Below, one piece after another: positions 7,207 to 15,335 of a stretch of 50,682 bases of DNA (its first letter is position 1; each line of letters begins with the position of its first letter). The stretch spans positions 1 through 50,682 of the IMG/VR virus record IMGVR_UViG_3300042402_007908. One strand, 5' to 3'. A program made the translations under genes and the position numbers. The notes beneath the pieces were generated by a model. It saw only the letters and a program-made list of their open reading frames with translations, had not been told where the DNA came from and made no database searches. This DNA comes from a virus.

Positions 7207-10200
7207 CCGACGATGCACCAGACTTGCCGGTGAATCGTGATTCTCACGAAGCAACCGGGAAGCCAGCTCACCAGACAGCCGTCCGGTTGGCTGCCATTCC
7301 CGCTGACATCAACAACCTTGATCGTCTTGCCGCCGCACGCTTCTACGCCGACACGCTCGGCTGGGCCGTGCATCCGCTCAACGGACCGGACAAGGGCGAC
7401 GAAAAGGCACGCGGCAAGAAGCCGCTCCTGCGCGGGTGGACACAACACCGGGTCGCGGACATCACGCCCGAATTCCTCCAGTCCTATTTCGGCAACGGCA
7501 GCAGCAACAACCTCGGCTGCGTCGTGCGTCCACCGTTCATCCATATCGACCTCGACTCAAAGCGCGACCGCGGGAAGTCGGTGGAAGAATGGATGGCCGG
7601 CATGCCGGAACTGGCGAACGTGCCCCGCGAGCGCACCGGCGGCGGCGTCCATCTCGTTTTCATCTGCCGCGACCTGCCCGAGGAAATCCGCGCCGCGAAG
7701 AAGGCACCGACCGTCGCGATCAACGACGCGGTGAGTGCCGAGCTCTACAAGGACGGGCTCAACATCGTGCTCTCGCCATCGGTGCATCCGAACGGCCACC
7801 GCTACGTCTGGGAAGTCACCGGCACGATACCCGAAGTCCGCTGGGCAGACATCGCTCGTTGGTTTGGCTTCGGCGTGGAGGAACCGAAACGTCGGGGACG
7901 GCCGCCGAAGGAAAAACCCTGGTGGTCGAAGTGGCGCGAGGACTTGCGCACGCTGGATCTGGTCAAGGTCATGGAAACCCTCGGCAGGCTCGGAGAGTGC
8001 GTCGATGCCGATGAATCGAAGTGGTCGGTCGCCTGCCCGTGGGAACACGAGCATTCAGGTGAAAAGCGCGGTGTGGGCACTGACACGGTGATCTTCAACA
8101 AGCCGGAAACCATGCCTAGCTTCCGCTGCCTCCATTCCCACTGCGAGGCGCGTGACATCCGCGAGTTGGTCGAGTGGGCCGAAGAACGCCAATCGGGCAT
8201 CATCGCCGCCAACTGCACCGACCTCCGCGTCTGGGAACCCGGTGGCAAGAACCGCGAGGGACGGCCGCGCATCGTGCTTCCTGGCACGGGCAGGGCGCAC
8301 GGTGTCTTCGGTCTGGAAATCGGCGCTGCCACCGCTCCGCAACTAGACCTGTTCCGTTTCGGCAACAGCATTGTCGAAATCGCTGTGGTGCCGGTTTCGA
8401 CATCCGAGGGCGCGATTCCCGGGCACATGCTCAACGCGCTCACGCCGACGAGCCTGATCACCGCCATCGAGCGGTCGGTGGAAACCGGGGTGGTCGTCAC
8501 CGACGATGCCGGCGACCAGGTCTTTCTGCCGAAAAGCATGAGCGACCATGACTCCCGTGTGATCTCGGTGAGCCAGCACTTCACCGGATGTCTGCCACGG
8601 ATCACCCGCGTGCTTGATGTCCCTACCCCGCTCCTCGACCGCGACGGCAAGCTCATCTATCCGGAGACGGGATACGACGAACGCTTCGGCACCTGGCTCA
8701 ACCCGAAGGCACCGAAGCTCCGCACGATGGGCTTGAACGAAGCACTCGACATCCTCACCAACGAGTTGTTTTCCACGCCGGAAAAGGGCGGATTCTGGTG
8801 GCACGACGAACAGGCCCGCATCCACGCGCTCGCCCGACTGGTCACCCCATTCTGCCGCGGACTCATGAACTGGCGGCGACCGCCGCTCTGGATTTACGAC
8901 GGCAACCGCGAGGGGTGTGGCAAAGACACCTGCGCCGACATCACCCATGTCCTCTACTCGGGACGTTCGATCATCTGCGCCCCACTTTCAAAGGACTGCG
9001 ACGAGGAGATGCGAAAGCGGATCACCTCGGCGCTGATGGCCGGCAGCCGGTTCTTCCACTTGGCCAACATGAAGGGCCACATCCGCTATGCCTCGCTGGA
9101 GGCGGCGACCGACAACTCGGGCGTGTGGGAGGATCGACGGCTGGGCGTGAGTGAAACCCTGCGCCTGCCCAACGAAACCGAGTTCAGCTTCTCCGCCAAC
9201 AACGCGACATGGGAGCCGGACATCGAGCGCCGCTGCAGACGGATCCGCCTCCGGTTCACTCCCGAGGACATCAACGGTCACCGATACCGGCACCTCGACA
9301 TCCGCGGGTGGGTCCTCAACAGGCGGGCCGACCTGCTCTCCGCCATCAACGCGTTGGTGCTCGCCTGGGTGCGCGCCGGAATGCCTCCCGGTCCATCATC
9401 ATTCACGTCCTTCCCCGAATGGGGCGTCACCATCGGCGGCATCTTCATGGTGTGCGGGCTGGCCGACCCCTGCCTGCCACACGAGGAAAGCAACTCGTCG
9501 GGCGACCAGAACACCCGTGCGATGCGCCGGCTTTTCGAACTCTCGTTCGACAACTACGGCGACAGTGAGGTCCGCAAGCAGGAATACAATGCCTGGGCAC
9601 AGTCCAACGAGGACGTTCAGGAGCTTTTCGACTGGCTCGATCTCGCCTCGCGCCGAGGCATGACATCGTTCGGAAAGCTCATGGCGAAGTTCGAAGGCCG
9701 CGAATTGGGAGGCATCACGTTCCGCTCGAAGCATTCATCGAAGAACCGGGCCACCTACCAATTTTTCCGCGAAGGCGGGCAGACAGCCCCGGAATTGTCC
9801 CTCATGTCCCCGGGTGCCGATTCGGGGCGGGGACATGGTGACATTGGGGGACATTCTTCTCTCGCATGCATAGGAGAAGAAAAATCCCATGAATGTGAAA
9901 TCAAACATGATGAATTAAAGGGTGTATATAATAGGGGTAGGGAAAAGTCCCCCAATGTCACCATGTCCCCGCTAGGGGTCTTCTGCTCCATCCGTCCCGA
10001 CCTCGACCGGGTTGCCCTCGACCTCAAAGACGCCAGCCGCATCGCCCTGGACATCGAAACCTACGGCGAGCGCAAAGGCGACGGACTCGACCCGTGGAAG
10101 GGCGACATCAGGCTGTTGTCCGTCTGCCGCCACGGTGGCCCGATCTGGACCATCGACCTGCGCGCCATCGGATACGAACTCGGACCGCTCAAGCCGATCC

Positions 10201-11690
10201 TTGAAGAGGCAGGCATCATCATTCACAATGCCAAATTCGATCTCCTCTGGCTGCGGGTGAAGTGCGGCCTGATGCCCAAGCGCGTCCACTGCACTCTAAC
10301 CGCCGCCCGTCTGCTCGTGGCCGGCACCAAACCCGGCAACAACCTCGATCAATGCCTGGAACGATACCTCGGCATCGCACCCGCCGCAGATCACAGCCGC
10401 TCCGATTGGGCGTCGATGCTGCTCACCGATGACCAACTCGCCTACGCCGCCCGCGACGTGGCCCACCTCCACGACCTGCTCGGCACCATGGAATCCGAGT
10501 TGGAGGCATCCGGTCTGGATCTCGTGTGGGCGCTCGAAAGCAATCTCCTGCCCTGCGTCATCTCGATGGAGGCGACAGGCATCCACACCGACAAATTCAA
10601 ACTGGAGTCCATCGCCACCGAAGCCGACCGCCTCGCCAAAAATGCAGCAGATGATCTCCGCACGGCGCTTGGTAATCCGTCACTCAACCCGGCGAGTCCT
10701 AGCCAAGTTCTAGCTGCTCTTCGCGGCGCGGGTATCAAACTTGAATCCACCGCCGAAGAAATCCTAAAGGCGTCCGACGACGGCCACTTGGTTCCCTTGG
10801 TGCTGGCACACCGCGAAACAAGCAAACGTGCCCAACAGGCGGAATCACTGGTCGGCCACATCCAGAAAGACGGGCGCATCCATGGACGCTTCGAACCACT
10901 CGGCACCGCCACCGGTCGATTTTCATCCAAGGAACCAAACCTCCAGAACATCGGACGGGGTGAGATGCGTGAAGCGTTCACCGCACCGGAGGGCAAGTGC
11001 CTCATTGTCGCCGACTACTCGCAGATCGAATTGCGTGCCGCGGCGGCGATCGCGGGCGAAACCAAGATGATCGACGCCTACAAGGCAGGCGCGGACCTCC
11101 ACAAACTCACCGCTGCCACCGTGCTCGGAAAACCGGAAACCGATGTCACGAAGTCTGATAGACAACTCGCCAAAGCGGTGAACTTCGGCCTGCTTTACGG
11201 GCAGTCCGCTCCCGGTTTGGTGAAATATGCCGCCACCTCCTACGGCGTCACTCTCGACGAAGATCAGGCGTTCGAGATTCGCACCACATTCTTCCGCACC
11301 TACTCGCGTCTCCGCCAGTGGCACGGCACTAGCCACAATCAGGCAGAGGAAGGCGTCACCGAAGTTCGCACCCGCACCGGTCGCCGCCGACTCATCCCGG
11401 AAAAGGCCAGCGAGTGGGAACGCTTCACCGCGCTGGTCAACACCCCGGTCCAGGGCGGCACCGCCGACGGCATGAAACACGCCCTCATCCTGATCCACGA
11501 GCGTCTGCCGAAATCAGCCCGCATCGTCTCAACCGTTCACGATGAAGTCGTCGTCGAGTGCCGCGAGGAATCCGCCGAAGAGTGCCGGGAAATCATCACG
11601 ACCGCGATGGTCGAAGCCATGGCCGCCCTCTTCCCCGAGGTGCCGGTCGAAGTCGAAGCCAACATCTGCACCACCTGGGCCGAGAAATGA
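7203..11690 (+). CDS. Fused primase, SF3/D5-like ATPase and family A DNA polymerase
   Basis: A 1495-residue protein counted from the ATG at 7203; a GTG at 7194 is an alternative. The N-terminus (about 40-225) is a bifunctional primase-polymerase (AEP) domain with 'HIDLDSK' (D116, D118) and 'GGGVHLVF' (H150). Residues about 540-690 form a helicase-type ATPase with Walker A 'GNREGCGKDT' (K574). After a low-complexity linker (about 865-925) comes a proofreading exonuclease ('ALDIETYG' D950/E952, 'HNAKFDLLW', 'YAARDVAHLHDL'). It is followed by a PolA core with motif A 'VADYSQIELR' (D1271), motif B 'RQLAKAVNFGLLYG' and motif C 'VHDEVVVE'. All key residues are present. These activities are normally separate phage proteins. 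An internal ATG at 9963 could also make the polymerase alone. Confidence 0.92.
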   Translation: MTDDAPDLPVNRDSHEATGKPAHQTAVRLAAIPADINNLDRLAAARFYADTLGWAVHPLNGPDKGDEKARGKKPLLRGWTQHRVADITPEFLQSYFGNGSSNNLGCVVRPPFIHIDLDSKRDRGKSVEEWMAGMPELANVPRERTGGGVHLVFICRDLPEEIRAAKKAPTVAINDAVSAELYKDGLNIVLSPSVHPNGHRYVWEVTGTIPEVRWADIARWFGFGVEEPKRRGRPPKEKPWWSKWREDLRTLDLVKVMETLGRLGECVDADESKWSVACPWEHEHSGEKRGVGTDTVIFNKPETMPSFRCLHSHCEARDIRELVEWAEERQSGIIAANCTDLRVWEPGGKNREGRPRIVLPGTGRAHGVFGLEIGAATAPQLDLFRFGNSIVEIAVVPVSTSEGAIPGHMLNALTPTSLITAIERSVETGVVVTDDAGDQVFLPKSMSDHDSRVISVSQHFTGCLPRITRVLDVPTPLLDRDGKLIYPETGYDERFGTWLNPKAPKLRTMGLNEALDILTNELFSTPEKGGFWWHDEQARIHALARLVTPFCRGLMNWRRPPLWIYDGNREGCGKDTCADITHVLYSGRSIICAPLSKDCDEEMRKRITSALMAGSRFFHLANMKGHIRYASLEAATDNSGVWEDRRLGVSETLRLPNETEFSFSANNATWEPDIERRCRRIRLRFTPEDINGHRYRHLDIRGWVLNRRADLLSAINALVLAWVRAGMPPGPSSFTSFPEWGVTIGGIFMVCGLADPCLPHEESNSSGDQNTRAMRRLFELSFDNYGDSEVRKQEYNAWAQSNEDVQELFDWLDLASRRGMTSFGKLMAKFEGRELGGITFRSKHSSKNRATYQFFREGGQTAPELSLMSPGADSGRGHGDIGGHSSLACIGEEKSHECEIKHDELKGVYNRGREKSPNVTMSPLGVFCSIRPDLDRVALDLKDASRIALDIETYGERKGDGLDPWKGDIRLLSVCRHGGPIWTIDLRAIGYELGPLKPILEEAGIIIHNAKFDLLWLRVKCGLMPKRVHCTLTAARLLVAGTKPGNNLDQCLERYLGIAPAADHSRSDWASMLLTDDQLAYAARDVAHLHDLLGTMESELEASGLDLVWALESNLLPCVISMEATGIHTDKFKLESIATEADRLAKNAADDLRTALGNPSLNPASPSQVLAALRGAGIKLESTAEEILKASDDGHLVPLVLAHRETSKRAQQAESLVGHIQKDGRIHGRFEPLGTATGRFSSKEPNLQNIGRGEMREAFTAPEGKCLIVADYSQIELRAAAAIAGETKMIDAYKAGADLHKLTAATVLGKPETDVTKSDRQLAKAVNFGLLYGQSAPGLVKYAATSYGVTLDEDQAFEIRTTFFRTYSRLRQWHGTSHNQAEEGVTEVRTRTGRRRLIPEKASEWERFTALVNTPVQGGTADGMKHALILIHERLPKSARIVSTVHDEVVVECREESAEECREIITTAMVEAMAALFPEVPVEVEANICTTWAEK
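9829..9970 (+). repeat. Perfect 24-bp inverted repeat with AT-rich loop inside the polymerase-fusion linker
   Basis: Left arm 9829-9852 and right arm 9947-9970 are exactly complementary over 24 bp and flank a 94-nt AT-rich segment unlike the surrounding GC-rich gene. A further short copy of the arm (CATGTCCCC, 9803-9811) lies just upstream. The whole element is in frame and encodes the linker between the ATPase and exonuclease domains. The loop contains TATAAT (9927-9932), and the right arm contains an in-frame ATG (9963). Confidence 0.9.
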
Positions 11691-12241
11691 AACGCGACGA
11701 CTACACATCACGGCAGTCGGCGCGGGATGCCGCATACGAACGCGAATATCATGCGTGGGTCGATTCGATGACCCTCGATGAACGTCGGGAGGCGGAAAAA
11801 CTTGGCCTTCTGAAACCTTGTCTGCAACGCCACGGCAACGGCGCTGCCTCCGGCGATTCCGCCGACAGCACGATCATGCGCATTGGCGACGATCCGGCAC
11901 TCGTGGTCCCTGCCGCTGACGTGGAGGAAACTGCAGCGGAAACACAAGTCCACGACGTCGCCGATGTCCTTCGTCACTTCGTCGCCGATTTGATCTCTGA
12001 AGGCAACACCCGGCTCACTGTTGAATGCCTGGCAGTGGCACTCGGCCTCTGCGCTTACAACGGCGAAAGCATGACCTCGATTGCCAAGCGCCACGGAGTC
12101 ACCCGTGCCGCCGTCTCGAAGCGCTGCGTTGACATCACCCAGCAACTGAACCTCCCGCCATCACGAGCCATGCGCAGCGAGATGGCACGAAAGATCTACC
12201 GAAACTCACAACTCAAACGAAATCAATCACGCAAACCATGA
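11687..12241 (+). CDS. HTH protein with sigma region 4-like C-terminus
   Basis: A 184-residue protein whose ATG overlaps the polymerase stop (ATGA). The C-terminal third carries an HTH 'ESMTSIAKRHGVTRAAVSKRC' followed by a basic tail. The pattern resembles sigma-70 region 4 or small-terminase HTHs. The N-terminal 60 residues are charged ('YEREYHAWVDSMTLDERREAEKLGLL'). It is probably a DNA-binding regulator of the replication or middle operon. The target is unknown. Confidence 0.6.
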   Translation: MKRDDYTSRQSARDAAYEREYHAWVDSMTLDERREAEKLGLLKPCLQRHGNGAASGDSADSTIMRIGDDPALVVPAADVEETAAETQVHDVADVLRHFVADLISEGNTRLTVECLAVALGLCAYNGESMTSIAKRHGVTRAAVSKRCVDITQQLNLPPSRAMRSEMARKIYRNSQLKRNQSRKP

Positions 12242-12843
12242 ACACACTCGCCACTCCCAATTCAAAGTTCACGCTTACACCCACTGGCATCGAGTTCCAC
12301 GAAGAACTCAATTTCGATGAATGGAAGTTACTCGGCATCGAGCTGGGTAAAGCCGACAACGCGGTCGCATTCATGATTGGCGACTGGATCAATTATGGTG
12401 AAGGTCGCTACGGCGAACGTATCAATGAGGCAATCAAGCTAACCGGTCTCACACGCCAGACGATTTGGGAGTATGCATACGTGACACGAAGGATTCAACC
12501 CTTTGCACGTGCAAAGGATTTGGATTATTCGATCCATCGCACCGTGGCAAAGCTCAAGACTCCCGAGGAGCAAAAGCACTGGCTCGACATTGCCGAAGAG
12601 CACGACTTGAGCGTCCGTCGCCTGCGAAAGTCGATCAACTTTGGCCGCCTCGCTACCGAGGAGGAAGTCCAGGGAGATCCTGCGGACCGTGGCTATGTGA
12701 CTTATCTCGCACTCCTCAACCGCATCCGCCGTTGGTGGGCGCGTGAAACCCAGAAGGCACCCGTCGATGAATGGGATGAGGATCGCCGCCAGGGACTCAA
12801 GAAAGACTTCAAGCTGATCCTCGACATCTACGAGTCGCTTTGA
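12238..12843 (+). CDS. Conserved hypothetical protein, putative DNA-binding, 201 aa
   Basis: Overlaps the previous stop (ATGA). The central part 'FMIGDWINYGEGRYGERINEAIKLTG...TIWEYAYVTRRI' then 'YSIHRTVAKLKTPEEQKHWLDIAEEHDLSVRRLRKSI' matches a layout I know from plasmids and phages: a nested helical region resembling a ParB/KorB-type HTH. It has no named function that I can give. The C-terminus is helical and charged. Operon position suggests a role linked to replication or its control. Confidence 0.6.
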   Translation: MNTLATPNSKFTLTPTGIEFHEELNFDEWKLLGIELGKADNAVAFMIGDWINYGEGRYGERINEAIKLTGLTRQTIWEYAYVTRRIQPFARAKDLDYSIHRTVAKLKTPEEQKHWLDIAEEHDLSVRRLRKSINFGRLATEEEVQGDPADRGYVTYLALLNRIRRWWARETQKAPVDEWDEDRRQGLKKDFKLILDIYESL

Positions 12844-12878
12844 ACCCGAACGATTGAACCCTGAACCAAATCAATATC

Positions 12879-13061
12879 ATGCTCGACTTTCGGATTACCA
12901 TTATGCTCGGCCTGAGCGTTACCCTTGTCCTCTTCTCGCTCGGAGGCTGTGTGATCTGGATGATTGAGAAATTCCAGATTGCCGCACGGGATCGTAGGGA
13001 ACGCCTCGAACGTCTCATCGCGGCACTCGAACGCATCGATCTCAACACCCGCAAACCATGA
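12879..13061 (+). CDS. Small single-pass membrane protein, 60 aa
   Basis: One hydrophobic helix near the N-terminus ('IMLGLSVTLVLFSLGGCVIWMI', about residues 8-29) is followed by a charged amphipathic helix 'RDRRERLERLIAALERI', a coiled-coil-like cytoplasmic tail. It is similar in plan to small phage membrane proteins that anchor other factors. The gene ends just before the tRNA-like sequence. No family is recognised. Confidence 0.55.
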   Translation: MLDFRITIMLGLSVTLVLFSLGGCVIWMIEKFQIAARDRRERLERLIAALERIDLNTRKP

Positions 13062-13066
13062 TCAAC

Positions 13067-13139
13067 CGCAGGGAGGGACGGTCCCAGACGAGTCTCATAC
13101 CCTCGTCCTCTGCGGGTTCAATTCCCGCCCCTGCAACCA
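13067..13139 (+). tRNA. Initiator-tRNA-like gene, anticodon CAT, reduced D-arm
   Basis: The acceptor arms 13067-13073 and 13129-13135 give six pairs and a C1-A72 mismatch, the hallmark of bacterial initiator tRNA. The T-arm is canonical (GCGGG/CCCGC around TTCAATT, 13112-13128). The anticodon arm 13089-13105 has CAT at 13096-13098 with U33 and A37; four pairs form and 31-39 is mismatched, but a 6-bp stem is possible with a wider loop. CCA is encoded (13137-13139). The D region is only 15 nt (13074-13088) and can form a 4-bp stem with a 3-nt loop. The usual three G-C pairs of initiator anticodon stems are absent. It may be a functional reduced tRNA, a pseudo-tRNA, or an integration relic. Confidence 0.55.
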
Positions 13140-13150
13140 CTCACCCAATC

Positions 13151-13357
13151 ATGACCACTCCGATCCAACGAATCTCGCGACTCCTCAATGAAGGTGCGCG
13201 GTTCATGGTCGAACTGCCAGGGCAGATGTCGATTGACCTCACGCCGGACGTCATCGCCGCGATGGCGGAGGTTCAAACGCAGCGCGAAGGATTCGAACCC
13301 GGGAAGGAATCTATTGAAGCACAACGACTAAGGCGGGGATGTCCCGACCCTCGTTGA
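13151..13357 (+). CDS. Small hypothetical protein, 68 aa
   Basis: Begins 11 bases after the tRNA-like CCA. I chose the ATG at 13151 because the longer frame (from 13058) would run through the whole tRNA-like sequence. The product is mixed polar ('RISRLLNEGARFMVELPGQMSIDLTPDVIAAMAEV'), with two short helices. No family or motif is recognised. Confidence 0.45.
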   Translation: MTTPIQRISRLLNEGARFMVELPGQMSIDLTPDVIAAMAEVQTQREGFEPGKESIEAQRLRRGCPDPR

Positions 13358-13382
13358 ATTTACATGAAAAATCATTTTTTCC

Positions 13383-13552
13383 ATTTCCCACATAACGGAG
13401 GGGTCGGCGGCGGTGCCAGGCACGCGAAAAACCTAGCAAAATCAATGGTTTCCGCCGATTTCAGCTTCGGGTGAAACGCCCGAAAATGTGGGAAATAGGG
13501 GTGTCTATTTCCCACCTGCTTCCCATCGCCGCAGACTGGCAACTTCCCATCG
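13383..13552 (+). repeat. Non-coding stretch with inverted and direct repeats
   Basis: The stretch 13358-13579 holds no convincing gene. It contains a perfect 10-bp inverted repeat GTGGGAAATA (13488-13497) / TATTTCCCAC (13506-13515), and a further ATTTCCCA at 13383-13390. It also has a hairpin from TTCGGG to CCCGAA near 13466-13484, and the direct repeat CTTCCCATCG at 13519-13528 and 13543-13552. This is a plausible operator or replication-origin region. Confidence 0.55.
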
Positions 13553-13579
13553 GCGGGTTGACTTGGCGGGCCGGATCAA

Positions 13580-13912
13580 ATGGCAGGTTCCAAGCTCGAA
13601 TCCCGGTTTCTCTTCCTCTGGCGAGTGGCACAAGGCCCGCCCCTGGAGCGTGAAGTCCGGTTCCACCCCACCCGGAAATGGCGTGCGGATTTCGGGCACC
13701 TGGAGAGCCGGACCCTGATCGAAATCGAGGGCGGGATCTTCATCCCTGGAGGCGGCAGACACAACCGGGGTGGCGGCTACGCGAAGGATGCGGAGAAGTA
13801 TCTCGAAGCGGTGCTGGCGGACTGGACGGTCATCCGTCTGACCCGCGCCCAGCTCGAACTCGAATTCATCGAGCGAATCGTCGCCTGGATCAATACTCCT
13901 CCGGGAGCATGA
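13580..13912 (+). CDS. Small PD-(D/E)XK endonuclease (Vsr/DUF559-like)
   Basis: A 110-residue protein with 'KWRADFGHLESRTLIEIEGG' (D37, E48, E50) and downstream 'GRHNRGGGYAKDAEKYLEAVLADWTVIRLT', the layout of short Vsr/DUF559-type nucleases found in many phages. The probable role is DNA cleavage in recombination, repair or packaging; the family is broad. Its 3' end overlaps the convergent minus-strand gene by 23 bases. The active-site glutamate in place of the usual lysine position is common in this subfamily. Confidence 0.7.
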   Translation: MAGSKLESRFLFLWRVAQGPPLEREVRFHPTRKWRADFGHLESRTLIEIEGGIFIPGGGRHNRGGGYAKDAEKYLEAVLADWTVIRLTRAQLELEFIERIVAWINTPPGA

Positions 13913-14168
13913 TGGCAGTCGAGCTGCGGTCGTGCTCGGTGATGATGTAGATGCGCCGGCCGCCGCCCACCTTGTAGTGGCTGAGTATGCGGTCGCCGTG
14001 GATCAGCGCATCCTCGTTCGCCTGCTTGTCGCATTCGTCGAGGTCGCCCCAGTCGCCGCAGTGGTGGCGACGCATGTAGGATGCCAGGTCGATGCCGAGT
14101 GCCAGGGCCCCTGGCGTGGCGACTGTCCTCCCGAGCGGGAAGCGTGGTTCCATGATTCGGTATGCCAT
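13890..14168 (-). CDS. Plasmid/phage-related conserved protein, 92 aa
   Basis: Matches a small conserved family common on plasmids and mobile elements, with 'GALALGIDLASYMRRHHCGDWGDLDECDKQANEDAL' and 'RILSHYKVGGGRRIYIITEHDRSSTAIMLPEEY'. Homologs are often labelled 'plasmid-related protein' or, misleadingly, a type I restriction subunit; the real function is unknown. It is the last gene of a three-gene minus-strand block headed by an amidoligase. Confidence 0.75.
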   Translation of the reverse strand: MAYRIMEPRFPLGRTVATPGALALGIDLASYMRRHHCGDWGDLDECDKQANEDALIHGDRILSHYKVGGGRRIYIITEHDRSSTAIMLPEEY

Positions 14169-14174
14169 GGCGGT

Positions 14175-14447
14175 TCAGTCGTTGGTGTTTCCCCATTCCG
14201 GGTGGCACTTGCCGGTGGCGATCAGTCCGGAGGCGAGCATGTCTTCGACCAGGGCCTTCGGCGGCCACGGGCGGTGCGGTTTCCCGGTCTGCATCTTGGA
14301 TGCCCGTGCGGTGGCCCGGCAGTAGGACGGCAGGTCGGCTTCCGGGTTGAAGCTGTCCTGGCGGAGCTTGGTCATCAGGTCGGTGGCGTCGGCGGCGGAG
14401 AACGTCGCGCCGTCGATGGTGTGGTATTCGGTGTTCATGGTTGTCAT
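14175..14447 (-). CDS. Hypothetical protein in amidoligase block, 90 aa
   Basis: Lies between the amidoligase and the plasmid-related gene on the minus strand, with short gaps that imply one transcript. The N-terminal half 'DGATFSAADATDLMTKLRQDSFNPEADLPSYCRATARAS' resembles small helical proteins seen beside amidoligases in mobile elements. The C-terminus is Pro/Trp-rich. No enzyme motif is visible. A substrate or partner of the amidoligase is possible. Confidence 0.6.
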   Translation of the reverse strand: MTTMNTEYHTIDGATFSAADATDLMTKLRQDSFNPEADLPSYCRATARASKMQTGKPHRPWPPKALVEDMLASGLIATGKCHPEWGNTND

Positions 14448-14462
14448 TGTCGTTGGTGGAAA

Positions 14463-15269
14463 TCAGGCGGCCAGTTTTTTGGCGCGGGCGGTGTAGAATT
14501 TGGTGAGGCCACGGGCGTCGATGGCTTGGAAGAACCACTTCATGCGGGGCATCCCGACTCCATTGTCTTCGGGGCGGTTGCGGACAGTGGCGGCGGCTTC
14601 GGCGGCGTCGAACATGCGGGCCATCAGTCGCACCCAGTTGGTGATCTTGGCTGGATCGGTGGTTCCCGAGTGGTGGCGGACTTCGAGTGTCTGGTGGCGG
14701 AAGTAGGAATGGATGTTCAGCTTCCGATAGCGGCAGGGGTAAAGCGCCTTCATTTCCTCCATGCTGCGGCAGGCGTCGATCTTGCGGAACATCCGGTAGC
14801 ATTGGCCCCGGTGGTTCCCGGCATCGGAGACACTGCTTTCGAGGTTCGTGCGGCAGTAGGTGTTGGCATTGCCCCGGCGGGACGGCGGCTGGAAGGTGTC
14901 GAGCACATCCTCGAATTTCAGCCAGAGTTTGAAGAGGTTCTTGACGGCCTTCAGTGACATCGTGCGGGCGTCGAAATGGACGTGAAGTCCGCAGCGCTTG
15001 TCCACTTGGGCACCGGCGGCTTCGAGTGCGGCGGCGGCGATCCTGACTTCCTCGATGCCGGCCTCGCCTTCGAGGACTGGTGAGACGAGTTCCAATCCGC
15101 AGGAGCCGTCGGTGACGATCTTCCAATAGGGCGTGGTGTCGTGGGTGTAGTAGGAGGATTCGACCCGGATGCCTGCGGCTCTCAGGCTCATGACGGCCTG
15201 CTCTTTGGTGATGGTGGAGAGGAATTCGATCTCGACTCCGAAGCGGCGGGACATGGTTTGCGTTGTCAT
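14463..15269 (-). CDS. Putative amidoligase (COOH-NH2 ligase fold)
   Basis: A 268-residue protein with the amidoligase pattern: 'RRFGVEIEF' at the start (residues 8-16), 'DGSCGLELVSPVLEG' (54-68), 'CGLHVHFD' (93-100) and a later 'LEVRHHSGTTDPAKITNW'. These correspond to the metal- and ATP-binding acidic and histidine residues of the glutamine-synthetase-like amidoligase family (PF12224). The family forms amide bonds, possibly ligating amino acids or peptides to proteins. I chose the start at 15269 because the longer frame (to 15371) crosses the symmetric control region. The substrate is unknown. Confidence 0.8.
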   Translation of the reverse strand: MTTQTMSRRFGVEIEFLSTITKEQAVMSLRAAGIRVESSYYTHDTTPYWKIVTDGSCGLELVSPVLEGEAGIEEVRIAAAALEAAGAQVDKRCGLHVHFDARTMSLKAVKNLFKLWLKFEDVLDTFQPPSRRGNANTYCRTNLESSVSDAGNHRGQCYRMFRKIDACRSMEEMKALYPCRYRKLNIHSYFRHQTLEVRHHSGTTDPAKITNWVRLMARMFDAAEAAATVRNRPEDNGVGMPRMKWFFQAIDARGLTKFYTARAKKLAA

Positions 15270-15335
15270 GGGTAATATCTGCCATGGTGCCACCTCACGT
15301 CCATGGCTAAGTGGAGTTAGAGGAAAAAAGACATA

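Noticed and set aside
9927-9932. TATAAT in the loop of the 24-bp inverted repeat, as an internal promoter
   Set aside because: No -35-like hexamer lies at the proper spacing, and the segment is simply AT-rich.
9853-9946. The AT-rich insert as an intein or intron
   Set aside because: It is only 94 nt, has no intein blocks and no group I or II features, and is in frame as a linker.
13777-15285. 502-codon minus-strand reading frame
   Set aside because: It overlaps the amidoligase and its two partners in another phase, is Arg/Pro/His-rich and has no domain pattern. The shorter frames match known families.
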